Source: Cytophaga aurantiaca DSM 3654
GTDB taxonomy: Bacteria > Bacteroidota > Bacteroidia > Cytophagales > Cytophagaceae
Assembly (NCBI RefSeq): GCF_000379725.1
Contig: NZ_KB903644.1
Coordinates: 1-35,469 of the forward strand
DNA: 35,469 nt
Direction of reading: 5' to 3'
In this document: one piece after another, positions 1-8,046 of the stretch
How positions within the stretch are numbered: the first letter of the stretch is position 1
Layout of the letters: each line of letters starts with the position of its first letter
Notes under the pieces: generated by a model
What the model was told of the DNA's origin: nothing
The model's database searches: none
What the model saw: only the letters and a program-made list of their open reading frames with translations
Made by a program: the position numbers and the translations under genes

Positions 1-269
1 TTGAACATAGTTCAGGAACAAGCGTAAGAAAACGAACACATGTATCAAGAAAAGCAAATATGCGTATCAAATCAATATTACACATGGCAGCACTGGTTGC
101 TATTCAATCAAATAAAGAAATTACAGAATTCTACGATCGTAAAATAAAACAAGGGAAAGCAAAAATGAATGTTATAAACGCTATTCGAAATAAATTAATA
201 CATCGTGTATTTGCATGCGTTAGAGATAATAGAAAATATGAATATATTTATACCAATGCACTTGCATAA
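1..269 (+). CDS. IS110-family transposase, C-terminal fragment (runs off left edge)
   Basis: The frame is open from the first complete codon at position 3 to the TAA ending at 269, so the gene starts outside the window. The residues read GTSVRKRTHVSRKANMRIK followed by a helical LVAIQSNKEITEFYDRK segment and a KMNVINAIRNKLIHRVFA tail. This matches the transposase_20 (helix-hairpin-helix) end of IS110/IS116/IS902 transposases, where GTS.R....VS..GN...R is a recognisable block. The ATG at 60 is internal, not a start. Members of this family carry an N-terminal DEDD RuvC-like nuclease domain and usually lack terminal inverted repeats; the N-terminal domain is not visible here, so completeness cannot be judged. 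The gene marks the left part of the window as insertion-prone. Confidence 0.72.
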   Translation, partial: EHSSGTSVRKRTHVSRKANMRIKSILHMAALVAIQSNKEITEFYDRKIKQGKAKMNVINAIRNKLIHRVFACVRDNRKYEYIYTNALA

Positions 270-346
270 ACCATAGAAATCCACGGCGATTTTAGAGCTT
301 AGGTAAGAAAGGCAACACCAAAAGCTCTGGATTGTTGGTAAAACTG

Positions 347-1270
347 CTAACAACCATAAGCAATAAAAATAACGATGTATTTTGTTTCTGCCAGTTTATT
401 ATCTGCGTAGCGTTCAACACGAATCAAATAAGAATCTGCATCGTATCCATAAATACGCGTTCCTTTTTTAAGCGTTGCATACCAGGATCCGCCTTCTCCT
501 GAGTATTGAATCAAGGTATCTTTCAATCCATATTGATTTCTGATCCGCTTGAGATCTTTTTGATAATACTCCTGAGACATACTTCCATTCGTATAAAACG
601 CTTGCTGCTCATTATCTTTCAGAGTAATCAATTTAAAAAATAGTTTTGCTGAATCGGGAACAGCAATAAATGCTGTGTGTTCTTTACGATAGAATCTATT
701 CGCATAGAGTTTTTCTTTTTCCTCATCAGGCACGTTCACATGCTCAAACATTTCATAGATAGCTGTCAGATAGCAATACGAAATTTTATAGGTATCCGTG
801 CTGTGATTCGGAACGATTTCAAAAAGTGTTTTGTCAATTTTATTATCATGCGTATTTGCAAGTGATTCGCTGAGATAGACCGTATCAGCTGTAACAATCA
901 ATGTTTCCTCATAACCGTCCTGCTCTATTTCATCGTCATTTAAATGAGCCCCGTGTTTATCTACGCCTTCATAAAACTGTCCGCCATAAGTACGTTCCTC
1001 TCCTTCACCGTTGATGTCATATCCTGCAAAATTATGTATGATCAGATTGAAGTTTTTAAATCTCAATCTTGTTTGAGCAGGAGGTATATATTCATTTTCA
1101 CCATATTGGATCTGTTCTTCATATGGATACATATCAGCTGTGCTATCTACGGATAAGATGCACGTATCTGCTGCAGGCGGTATAGCAGATTGTTTTGATT
1201 CAGTATGTTGCGTACAAGCAATCAACATACTTGTTAAAAGTGTCCATAGTATTGCGCGTCCTTCAATCAT
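347..1270 (-). CDS. Hypothetical lipoprotein, 307 aa
   Basis: I do not recognise this family. The N-terminus (residues 1-19) is a lipoprotein signal: a short basic start, a hydrophobic WTLLTSMLI stretch and the lipobox LIAC with Cys19. The product is therefore expected to be lipid-anchored in the outer or inner membrane. The mature part is acidic and polar, with no further membrane segments and no recognised catalytic motif. It contains several Tyr/Glu-rich stretches and ends with a hydrophobic strand, KYIVIFIAYGC. The start at 1270 is supported by the placement of the lipobox. It stands alone, with a transposase fragment on one side and a 342-base gap on the other. Confidence 0.75.
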   Translation of the reverse strand: MIEGRAILWTLLTSMLIACTQHTESKQSAIPPAADTCILSVDSTADMYPYEEQIQYGENEYIPPAQTRLRFKNFNLIIHNFAGYDINGEGEERTYGGQFYEGVDKHGAHLNDDEIEQDGYEETLIVTADTVYLSESLANTHDNKIDKTLFEIVPNHSTDTYKISYCYLTAIYEMFEHVNVPDEEKEKLYANRFYRKEHTAFIAVPDSAKLFFKLITLKDNEQQAFYTNGSMSQEYYQKDLKRIRNQYGLKDTLIQYSGEGGSWYATLKKGTRIYGYDADSYLIRVERYADNKLAETKYIVIFIAYGC

Positions 1271-1612
1271 AGATTCTATTTACAAAATAAAAAACAGAGA
1301 TGATCATTACGGTAAAAAATCCAGGCGAACTACATTTACCATCGTTCAATATATAAATTTCATTGTTCTTTAAGAAAATTATCGATCCATTGTATAGAGC
1401 AGTCGGTGGTTGGCCGAAAAGCCAGAACCACTGCGATCTTAATACTTAGGTAAAAGGGTACTATGTTGATGTTCTGTGCGCCACAGACCACGGTGAGGGA
1501 AGATTAAACGATCAACAATGGTAAGCGAAATATTTGCTTGGCTGTTGGCCGAAAAGGCACAACAGCGGGTTGATTAGTTCTTAAATCAAAAATGATAAAA
1601 TACGTATGATTA
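1271..1612. other. Non-coding gap with degenerate dispersed repeats
   Basis: No convincing ORF. Two copies of a GTTGGCCGAAAAG-type motif occur at about 1408-1429 and 1541-1566. Similar strings with other flanks recur near 5618-5640, 6694-6720 and 15859-15880. The second copy is followed by GGGTTGATTAG, and a related GGGTTGATTCGTGATTAG stands at about 5669-5685. These look like worn copies of one intergenic repeat family. Confidence 0.4.
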
Positions 1613-3376
1613 TTATTTTCTTGGCGCGAATTTCTGAACGCAGTTATTATTCGCATCTGCAATGTAAACGTTCCCATCTGAGTCCAATACAATACCATGC
1701 GGGCTTTGAAATTCACCATCGGAAATTCCGGGAGTACCTAATTGCGTAATGTACACACCTGTGTTTGTGAATTTCTGCATACAGTCTCTTTCAACATCGG
1801 TAACATACACGTTACCTTGTGCACACACGGCAATCGATTTCGGTGCTAAAAATTTACCGTTCGAAATACCTTCTCCGCCCCACTTTGTAATGAATACTCC
1901 TGCATTTGTAAACTTCTGTACTTCTCTGGTTTTTGAATCCAATACATACACATCGCCGTTGGCATCAATCGCAATGTCTGAAAGCCACAAGAATTTTCCG
2001 TTGCCTACTCCTCTAGTTCCCCACTTCAACAAGAACTCTCCCTTACTGTTAAACTTCTGAATTCGGTGATTATCTCTGTCAACAACATAAATATTACTTT
2101 CAGCATCTAGACATAAGGCAATCGGATCATTAAACATCCCATCTCCTAAACCATAATTCCCTATTATAGAAATCAATTTACCATCGGAAGAATATTTCAT
2201 CACACAATGCTTTTGATTGTCTGCAACATAAAAATTACCATGTCTATCGATTACAAAATCTGTAAAACTGCCGTACTCTGTATGCTCCGATTGTATAGCT
2301 TCCCACTTTGCAACAAACTCTCCGGAAGGAGAAAACTTTTGTATGTAATCAATATCCATTACATACAAATTGTTTACAGAATCCACTGCAAGATTGAATG
2401 GAAAAAACAATTGATCGTTGTCTCCTTTAGGATTTCCCCATGAAGAAACAAACTGTCCGGCATTTGTAAATTTTTGCACATTCTGATTTCCTGCATCAAT
2501 GGTATATACGTTGTTTGATGAATCAACTGCAATACCTGTAACGGCGTTAAACTGTCCATCCATGCCACCCAGCCTGCCCCACTTATGTATGAAGATACCA
2601 GAGGTGGACATGTTTTGAATACATGAATTATTATAGTCTACGACATAAAGCGTATTGCTTTTATCAATCGTTATTCCATTCGGATAATTAAATTGTCCTT
2701 TATTTTTTCCATAAGAACCCCACGAAGAAACGACTTTGCCATCTCCGGTAAATTTCTGGATACGGTGATTACCGGCATCTGCTACATACAGAAAACCATT
2801 CTCGTCTATTGCAATATCTTCCGGAATCTGAAACTGTCCAGGTTCAGTACCAAGCTCTCCCCATTTTTTTAAAAAGACACCTTTACTTGAAAATTTTTGA
2901 ACGCAGTGATTGCCTCGATCGGTAACGTATATATTATTCAAGCTATCTATAGCTATCCCTGAAAGGTACATAAACTGTGCATCACCCGTTCCGAATGTTC
3001 CGAATTGAGAAATGAATTTACCATCAAGAGTCATCTTCTGAACTCTTGAAACATCCAGCACATATAAGAAACCATCTTTACCGATCGCCATTCTGGAAGC
3101 AGCAGAAAACTGTCCTTCTCCAAAACCAAAGCGTCCCCATTTCTTGATCAGCTTTCCGCTGTTATCAAATTTTTGTATACGGTCGTTATCGGCTACATAA
3201 ATATTATTTAAGGAGTCCAGAACAATACCTAAGGGGCTGATAAATACAGTTTCACTGGAGGAACTTTTATATCCGCTGATTTTTCTTTCAAATGAATAAT
3301 TCTGCGCAGAAGCAGTAAAAATAAATTGCAGTGCGGTAATCGTTAATAAGCAAATGCACTTATTATATTTTAACAT
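1613..3376 (-). CDS. Secreted NHL-repeat beta-propeller protein, 587 aa
   Basis: A signal peptide covers residues 1-24, ending TASAQ. The rest is almost entirely NHL repeats of about 47 residues. I count twelve copies of a core like NIYVADxxNHRIQKF, each followed by a G-K-hydrophobic turn, a KWG strand and a GQF.xPxGIAID strand. Twelve repeats would fold into two six-bladed propellers or one large closed array. NHL proteins usually bind proteins, glycans or RNA, or act as peptidyl-amidating lyases; no lyase zinc site is evident, so a binding role is inferred. The protein ends with QKFAPRK straight after the last repeat and has no T9SS sorting tail, so it is probably periplasmic or exported another way. 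It is monocistronic. Confidence 0.85.
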   Translation of the reverse strand: MLKYNKCICLLTITALQFIFTASAQNYSFERKISGYKSSSSETVFISPLGIVLDSLNNIYVADNDRIQKFDNSGKLIKKWGRFGFGEGQFSAASRMAIGKDGFLYVLDVSRVQKMTLDGKFISQFGTFGTGDAQFMYLSGIAIDSLNNIYVTDRGNHCVQKFSSKGVFLKKWGELGTEPGQFQIPEDIAIDENGFLYVADAGNHRIQKFTGDGKVVSSWGSYGKNKGQFNYPNGITIDKSNTLYVVDYNNSCIQNMSTSGIFIHKWGRLGGMDGQFNAVTGIAVDSSNNVYTIDAGNQNVQKFTNAGQFVSSWGNPKGDNDQLFFPFNLAVDSVNNLYVMDIDYIQKFSPSGEFVAKWEAIQSEHTEYGSFTDFVIDRHGNFYVADNQKHCVMKYSSDGKLISIIGNYGLGDGMFNDPIALCLDAESNIYVVDRDNHRIQKFNSKGEFLLKWGTRGVGNGKFLWLSDIAIDANGDVYVLDSKTREVQKFTNAGVFITKWGGEGISNGKFLAPKSIAVCAQGNVYVTDVERDCMQKFTNTGVYITQLGTPGISDGEFQSPHGIVLDSDGNVYIADANNNCVQKFAPRK

Positions 3377-3942
3377 AGTAACACTTATTTAAATTTAACC
3401 AACTAGCAGGAAAGGGATAATTCCTTTTTATAGTGGTTTTTATACTCTTTAGTCGAAGTAAACCTTTATATGGTTTAACAATGGTAGGGTAATTTTACAT
3501 AAAAAAACATACTTTAAATTGATTAAAAGGCGATTTTGTAAAACATGCACGTTTAAACATGTAAGTTTAAGGTAATAAAAATCACATTTTAAAATTAAAG
3601 GAAATTCGTCTGAAATGCAAAACATTGTTATACTACAGAAGTTTTTATAAAAAACACTATCTCCTAAGCGTCCCCTAATCCCCTGCAATGACTTCAAATA
3701 GAAGCATCCATGATTTTACAGATTAATTATGTATTCATATACCTCTTTTTAAAGTTTAAAAGAGGTATATGCAACAGAGGAGAAAATCATATTAATCAGA
3801 ACTTTACAAGGCATATTATTATGTAATAAAAATACGAATCAGAAATAAAAAGTGTATTGTGTAATGGTTTGTAAATATTGTTTATCTGGCTTCGGTCCGG
3901 TAAGATGAATACAAATTTCTAAGATCTAACTTTCCTTCCTGA
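3377..3942. other. AT-rich non-coding gap
   Basis: No ORF here looks real. An 82-codon minus-strand frame at 3449-3697 is rich in Cys, Phe and Leu and has no plausible domain. A 14-bp inverted repeat (3736-3749 with 3758-3771) could end minus-strand transcription coming from the gene at 3943. At 3881-3895 there is a TTTATCTGGCTTCGG string that recurs just downstream of two other minus-strand genes (5722-5736 and 7615-7629, with small changes). Confidence 0.4.
3736..3771 (-). terminator. Inverted repeat, possible terminator
   Basis: The 14-base arms beginning CATATACCTC and ending GAGGTATATG are perfectly complementary around an 8-base loop. It lies about 170 bases past the stop of the 3943-4355 gene in its direction of transcription. 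There is no strong T-run after the stem, so termination is uncertain. Confidence 0.35.
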
Positions 3943-4355
3943 TCATGAACTTTCGCCGAAATGCATTATATAAATCCTTCCGGTTGTTTCAAATAAATAT
4001 TCTTCACTCATCATATCACCCCATGGCCAATCTGCCCAGTCGGGATTAATTTTATATAAGGTAACAGGTTCATTTTTGAAAAAGCTTTTCAATAACATAA
4101 TTAAATATTCAGAAAGATAAAATCCATTCTTTCCATTATGCTTCTCAAGTATCTTATCACACGTCCATTTTTCTATTAAAGGAATCATTGAAGTTTCCCA
4201 GTTCGGAATGTGTGTCAATATAATTTTCGATTTTAATTCTTCTAAAAATCTTTTTCAAATTGAAATTTTAAAAATTCCACTACAGATTCGTCAATTAACG
4301 AGTCTGAATATATATTTTGATTTTCATTTCTAAATTTTAAATAACTGACTTTCAT
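3943..4355 (-). pseudogene. Small hypothetical gene split by a one-base frameshift; paralogue of the gene at 7659
   Basis: From an ATG at 4353-4355 the minus strand encodes MKVSYLKFRNENQN and continues through LIDESVVEFLKFQFEKDF to a stop near 4243. This matches the start of the protein at 7659-8009 (MKASYLKFRNEDGK, then LDESVGKFLKFQLEKD). The reading then continues smoothly in another frame, KRFLEELKSKIILTHIPNW, to the stop at 3943. The switch falls in a run of five A on the coding strand (GAAAAAGA, about 4250-4257); one extra A would join both halves into a protein of about 135 aa. If unjoined, the downstream half could start only at a TTG (4218). The C-terminal half does not resemble the paralogue. 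Function unknown; call is pseudogene, slippage-tolerant gene or sequence error. Confidence 0.6.
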
Positions 4356-4450
4356 GATGCAGCATATGAATAAAATTTATGTGGACGCTTTTGATGTTCT
4401 TTCTACTTCAATGCATGGATGAGAAAGTATTTCAGGAAGTGGTATTTCGA

Positions 4451-5563
4451 TCAACTTAAAATATTAGATAATTCTATATTAACGGTTGTGCCTTCATCTA
4501 TTTTACTTTCCAAGTTAATTCTCCCTCCAATTAATTCAACGTACCGTTTAACGATCGTCAATCCGAGTCCGCTGCCCTCTATGTTAACCACGTTGTTTGC
4601 TCTGAAAAAAGTTTTAAATAAATTTGCCTGATCAGTTTCTGATATACCTATACCATTATCACGTACGTTTAATAGAATTTTATTTTTACTTACTTCGGTA
4701 GTCAAAAATATTTCTTTATTCTTATCTGAATATTTTATTGCATTTGACAACAGGTTCAACAGAATATTATGCAATATTTTTTTTTCCTGTTTCACTTCCT
4801 TACTTCCTTTATGAACATACTGAATTTTTTGTCCTTCTTTCAGAATTCCTCCTACTTCCTGCATTATTTCATTAATAAAATCCGGCAGGTTAAAGTTTAC
4901 ATATTCAATTTTAATTTTGTTTTGTTCAATTTTATCTAATGATAAGTAGTTATTTAAAATACCAACAAGATTTTCAACGGAGGCTCTAATTTTTTTGAAG
5001 TGCTTCTCCATTTTGTCATAATCTCCTGATTGATTATAACGTTCCAGAAGAGACATGCTTGACGTAATTGTACTTAATGGTGTACGCAACTCATGTGATG
5101 CAGTAGAAACAAAACTGCTTTTAATTTCATTTAATTGTTTTTCATACTCTAACAAAGCAATTAATTCCTTTTCCAGATTTTTGATTTGCGTTACATCAGC
5201 CACATGAACGAAGAAGCCTCGTACTTCTCCATCCAGAATGTGCGGGTAATAGTTAGCGAGCGAATGTTTTGTACCATGCAAAGGAGTAAGTATTTCACGT
5301 TCGAAGGTTTGTCTTTCTCCGCCAAGTGCTCCGTTTATATAAGCTAAATTTAGTTCATACAATGGACCTAGTAATTCCTTTAGAGTAATCTTACCAATCA
5401 TTTCATCGCGGTTTTTCCCAAACCATTCAAGGTATGCCTTATTAGCAAACCGACATACTAAATCTTTATCCCAATATGCAAGCATGGCATCAATATGATC
5501 TGAAACCAATAAACCTATTTGATTAAGGTCTGTTTCGTTATGTTTTTCATTATCATGTTTCAT
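4451..5563 (-). CDS. Orphan soluble PAS-domain sensor histidine kinase, 370 aa
   Basis: Domain order: PAS fold at about residues 17-130 (WDKDLVCRFANKAYLEWFG core, DVTQIK exit), a coiled linker (130-148), HisKA dimerisation domain with the phosphorylated His157 in SxxSHELRTPL, then the HATPase_c domain (about 255-368). The kinase has its N-box (Asn274 in LLSNAIKYS), G1 box DNGIGI (302-307) and G2 box GSGLGL (330-335), so it should be active. There is no signal peptide and no membrane segment, so it is cytosolic and presumably reads a soluble ligand or redox cue through the PAS domain. No response regulator lies nearby; it is an orphan kinase and its partner cannot be named from this window. 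Confidence 0.92.
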   Translation of the reverse strand: MKHDNEKHNETDLNQIGLLVSDHIDAMLAYWDKDLVCRFANKAYLEWFGKNRDEMIGKITLKELLGPLYELNLAYINGALGGERQTFEREILTPLHGTKHSLANYYPHILDGEVRGFFVHVADVTQIKNLEKELIALLEYEKQLNEIKSSFVSTASHELRTPLSTITSSMSLLERYNQSGDYDKMEKHFKKIRASVENLVGILNNYLSLDKIEQNKIKIEYVNFNLPDFINEIMQEVGGILKEGQKIQYVHKGSKEVKQEKKILHNILLNLLSNAIKYSDKNKEIFLTTEVSKNKILLNVRDNGIGISETDQANLFKTFFRANNVVNIEGSGLGLTIVKRYVELIGGRINLESKIDEGTTVNIELSNILS

Positions 5564-5617
5564 GGTAATAATAGGGTAATATTTTCTATTGTTTAAACTT
5601 TAGGTTGAAAGCAGTGC

Positions 5618-5757
5618 GCTGTCGGCCGTTGGCACAAGAGACCCTGTAGCGCTATTGGGCGGGAGGGTTGATTCGTGATTAGGATTGAAGAGATGGCCGG
5701 CAACATGGATATACAAACCTTTTTATCTGTCTTCGGAATTAAAAATCCAGAAGAACC
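5618..5757. repeat. Degenerate intergenic repeats between kinase and membrane-protein genes
   Basis: GTCGGCCGTTGGCACAAGAG (about 5621-5640) resembles strings at 1541-1562 and 6701-6720. The segment 5721-5757 (TTATCTGTCTTCGGAATT, then a CCAGAAG half) resembles 7614-7651, where CTTCGG and CCGAAG can pair. Both sit just after a minus-strand gene. Confidence 0.35.
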
Positions 5758-5781
5758 GAATTCAATACATCCTTATAGTTA

Positions 5782-6648
5782 CTATAAATTAATTTTCAAT
5801 TCAATGACAGGCGAATAAACACCTTCATATTGAAGTGCATTGATAAATTCATTCGGATCACGTTCGTACATTTCATATATATCAAATGAATATCCTATGT
5901 GTGCATGTGGTATAAATTTCTTCACACCATTAAAAAACACTTGTACATCTTTTTCATCGTCGCAATCAAAAGTCACGATAGCGGCATCTCTGGTTAACAA
6001 TTGAACTTTCTTCGTTTTAAATAACGTTATCACATACCATACAGTATGTTTTTCCACAATAGGTTTTATCCAGACAACACTTTCCGGATTCGTTTCAAGA
6101 CGTTGATACCAATGCTTACCGTCGTACTCTTTTCTTTTCCCAACAAATAGAGCCGAGAGTAGAACAAAAACACCTATCGCGGCAGCAGGAAAGAATGCAT
6201 TTGCCATACCAAAACTGATCGCTAGCAGACCAACTCCAATAAGTAATACCTGCGCTATAATCCCACCTTGATATTGATTCTCACATCTATCCGTGATCAA
6301 TTTTTCAAAAAAATCATCTGCATACGTAGAATCCGGCAGTCGGTTGATTATATGTGCAGCTTCCTCATCGCTCAATTTACGTTCCAGTAAGGATGTATGT
6401 ATTGAATCTGTATCCTTCCCTTTGCGTTTTTCTTCTAATGCAAAAAACCAATGACGTTCTTTATCAAAATTCAATTCTGCTTCTGTACGCTCAAATAATG
6501 TAGTATCCAGATTTCTTGTTTCGAATTCTTTTACAAGAATAGCAAGAGCTACTTTGGTTAATGTTTTTCTATCTTCATTCGCAAACTGAATTAATCTCTC
6601 ATCCGTCATGGATGCATAGTTTTTTTTTATTTGATTTAAGTCGATCAT
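5782..6648 (-). CDS. Hypothetical membrane protein with two transmembrane segments, 288 aa
   Basis: I do not recognise a family. Residues 1-125 are soluble and charged. They start IDLNQIKKNYASMTDERLIQFA, a helical motif often seen at the start of small Bacteroidota proteins of unknown function. Two hydrophobic helices follow at about 134-172 (QVLLIGVGLLAISFGMA and FFPAAAIGVFVLLSALFVG), then a basic RKEYDGKHW step. The last about 110 residues form a soluble domain (VWYVITLFKTKKVQLLTRDAAIV) with mixed strands. The hairpin topology puts both ends on the same side, probably cytoplasmic. It is flanked by intergenic repeats and is apparently monocistronic. Confidence 0.72.
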   Translation of the reverse strand: MIDLNQIKKNYASMTDERLIQFANEDRKTLTKVALAILVKEFETRNLDTTLFERTEAELNFDKERHWFFALEEKRKGKDTDSIHTSLLERKLSDEEAAHIINRLPDSTYADDFFEKLITDRCENQYQGGIIAQVLLIGVGLLAISFGMANAFFPAAAIGVFVLLSALFVGKRKEYDGKHWYQRLETNPESVVWIKPIVEKHTVWYVITLFKTKKVQLLTRDAAIVTFDCDDEKDVQVFFNGVKKFIPHAHIGYSFDIYEMYERDPNEFINALQYEGVYSPVIELKINL

Positions 6649-7023
6649 ACTTATTGTTTCTGTATCGTAAAAGTTTTATGGTTACAAATATACTAGTGGT
6701 TGTCAGCCGTTGGCATAAAAGAAGTTTAATTTGTGATTAGATCAAAAGAAGCAATCAACATAAACTTCGTCGATCTCAGTAATTACTCCATCGGAGTAAT
6801 ATATCTGTAGAAAATAATACCTACAAACCTCACGCACGGAGCTCCGTCCAGGAGCGACGACTAAACAACAAATATATCGTCCCGATGGAACTCATACAAT
6901 TCTTAAATCTCTTTTATTTAGCTACAGATATTTAACCCCTAAGGGATTGGCTTATGGAGGTAATTATTGTTGGCTTAGTTTTTAAAATAAAACTACAAAA
7001 CCTACCCAAAAGATTATAACGAA
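6649..7023. repeat. Non-coding gap holding a dispersed Bacteroidota-type repeat
   Basis: No ORF. The stretch 6782-6814 has an 8-bp hairpin (ATTACTCC/GGAGTAAT) followed by ATATCTGTAGAAA. It is followed by a GGAGCTCCGTCCAGGAGC block (about 6838-6855) and a CGTCCCGATGGAACTC block (about 6880-6895), and ends with CTACAGATATTTAACCCC (about 6922-6939). Alternating GGAGC/GCTCC blocks with a TCTGTAG...CTACAGA frame are known as intergenic repeats in Bacteroidota genomes. A GTTGTCAGCCGTTGGCATAAAA string lies at 6699-6720. Confidence 0.45.
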
Positions 7024-7536
7024 TCAATTTATATATTCTCCAGCCTTAGGAATCTTTATTTGATATGCTTCAGGAACAATCTTATTTATGGTTAAAATTA
7101 TCTCATCTGTTGCGGGGTGAGAATCATTTTGCAGCCATATACCCTTTTCATAATCACCCTTTTTATATCGTATAAGAGTACTTGTACCGCTAAATATAGC
7201 CCTGTTATTTCTGTTGTACTCTCCTTCTAATGAATCAAGTTGAAGTGAGCAAAAATAATCTACTAAAGAATCGCCTATTGATTGTTTAGAGAACACAACC
7301 GTATCTTTTATATAAACAATGTCAGAATGATTAGTGATCTTTATCTCATCTTTATTTATTTCATAGATCAATGTCCCTAGCCCTAACTTTAAGAAGTAAC
7401 TTCTCACATACACAACCTTTATATTAAAATCACACGAAACAAGCTCTCGTTGTTTAACCTGAGGTTCTGGTTCATTGATGCAAGCAGTGGTTGCACAGAG
7501 AAATATCGTTAGTAAATAGATAAAATATTTTTCCAT
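7024..7536 (-). CDS. Hypothetical lipoprotein, 170 aa
   Basis: Residues 1-19 form a lipoprotein signal: MEKYFIYLLTIFLC hydrophobic core, then TTAC with the lipidated Cys19. The mature 151 residues are mostly beta-prone and polar. They contain only one further Cys (Cys30 or thereabouts, in SCDFNIKVVYV) and no recognised domain. The start is fixed by the signal sequence. The neighbouring genes are also unrecognised small proteins, separated by repeat-bearing gaps, so no operon partner can be claimed. Confidence 0.7.
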   Translation of the reverse strand: MEKYFIYLLTIFLCATTACINEPEPQVKQRELVSCDFNIKVVYVRSYFLKLGLGTLIYEINKDEIKITNHSDIVYIKDTVVFSKQSIGDSLVDYFCSLQLDSLEGEYNRNNRAIFSGTSTLIRYKKGDYEKGIWLQNDSHPATDEIILTINKIVPEAYQIKIPKAGEYIN

Positions 7537-7613
7537 GTTATTTTATTCATATGAGGCACAAGCGAATGCTTGCGTCAGCAAAAATTTACAAGTACAGCAA
7601 ATTACAAATCCTA

Positions 7614-7651
7614 TTTATCCGGCTTCGGAATTGCAAATCCCGAAGAGCTGA
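7614..7651. repeat. CTTCGG...CCGAAG dispersed element
   Basis: CTTCGGAATTGCAAATCCCGAAG can form a short hairpin. Related copies lie at 5721-5757 and, more degraded, at 3881-3900. All three lie just past the 3' end of a minus-strand gene. It may serve as a weak terminator or be a repeat-family remnant. Confidence 0.35.
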
Positions 7652-7658
7652 GATCAGA

Positions 7659-8009
7659 TTACATTTTTTTCAGATTAGGAAAATTACGCTCTACCAACTC
7701 ACCGACTTTATCTAACAATTCTTTGCGTTCAGTATTGTAAAATGAAAATATTGTTTGCCAAAAAGTCGGAATGGGATTAATTCTGATCTGCAGATATCTT
7801 GGAGTCTCCATAAAACCCACGTTAATTAGATACTTCATATTTTTAATTTTCATCCCAAATGTATATCCCCAAGTCGAGTATTCAGTAGCGGAACTATTAC
7901 AATCTTTTTCTAATTGAAATTTTAAAAATTTTCCAACAGATTCATCAAGTACTGAACCTGAATGAATCTTTCCATCTTCATTTCTAAATTTCAAATAACT
8001 GGCTTTCAT
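7659..8009 (-). CDS. Small hypothetical protein, about 116 aa (intact paralogue of the frameshifted gene at 3943)
   Basis: The frame can be extended to a TTG at 8036. I place the start at the ATG of 8007-8009 because sequence shared with the 3943-4355 locus begins exactly there (M-K-x-S-Y-L-K-F-R-N-E). The protein is soluble with no signal peptide. It has an N-terminal half with LDESVGKFLKFQLEKD, a central Trp/Gly/aromatic segment (YSTWGYTFGMKIKNMKYLINVGF) and a helical C-terminus (TERKELLDKVGELVERNFPNLKKM). I do not recognise the family. Short cytosolic proteins of this kind with a second copy close by are common among immunity-type genes, but no toxin is visible, so no function is assigned. 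Confidence 0.6.
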   Translation of the reverse strand: MKASYLKFRNEDGKIHSGSVLDESVGKFLKFQLEKDCNSSATEYSTWGYTFGMKIKNMKYLINVGFMETPRYLQIRINPIPTFWQTIFSFYNTERKELLDKVGELVERNFPNLKKM

Positions 8010-8046
8010 AACATAGTTGTTATAGAATTCATTCAAAATTTTCGAA

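Noticed and set aside
1-346. Complete IS110 element with visible ends
   Set aside because: The left part lies outside the window and no end sequence can be recognised in 270-346; IS110 elements often lack inverted repeats, so no boundary is claimed.
3449-3697. 82-codon minus-strand ORF in the gap after the NHL gene
   Set aside because: Phe/Leu/Cys-rich composition of AT-rich non-coding DNA, no domain, no signal peptide and no plausible upstream signals.
7659-8036. Naming the small paralogous genes as an immunity or toxin family
   Set aside because: No toxin gene, no conserved immunity motif and no recognised domain can be seen; only paralogy is supported.
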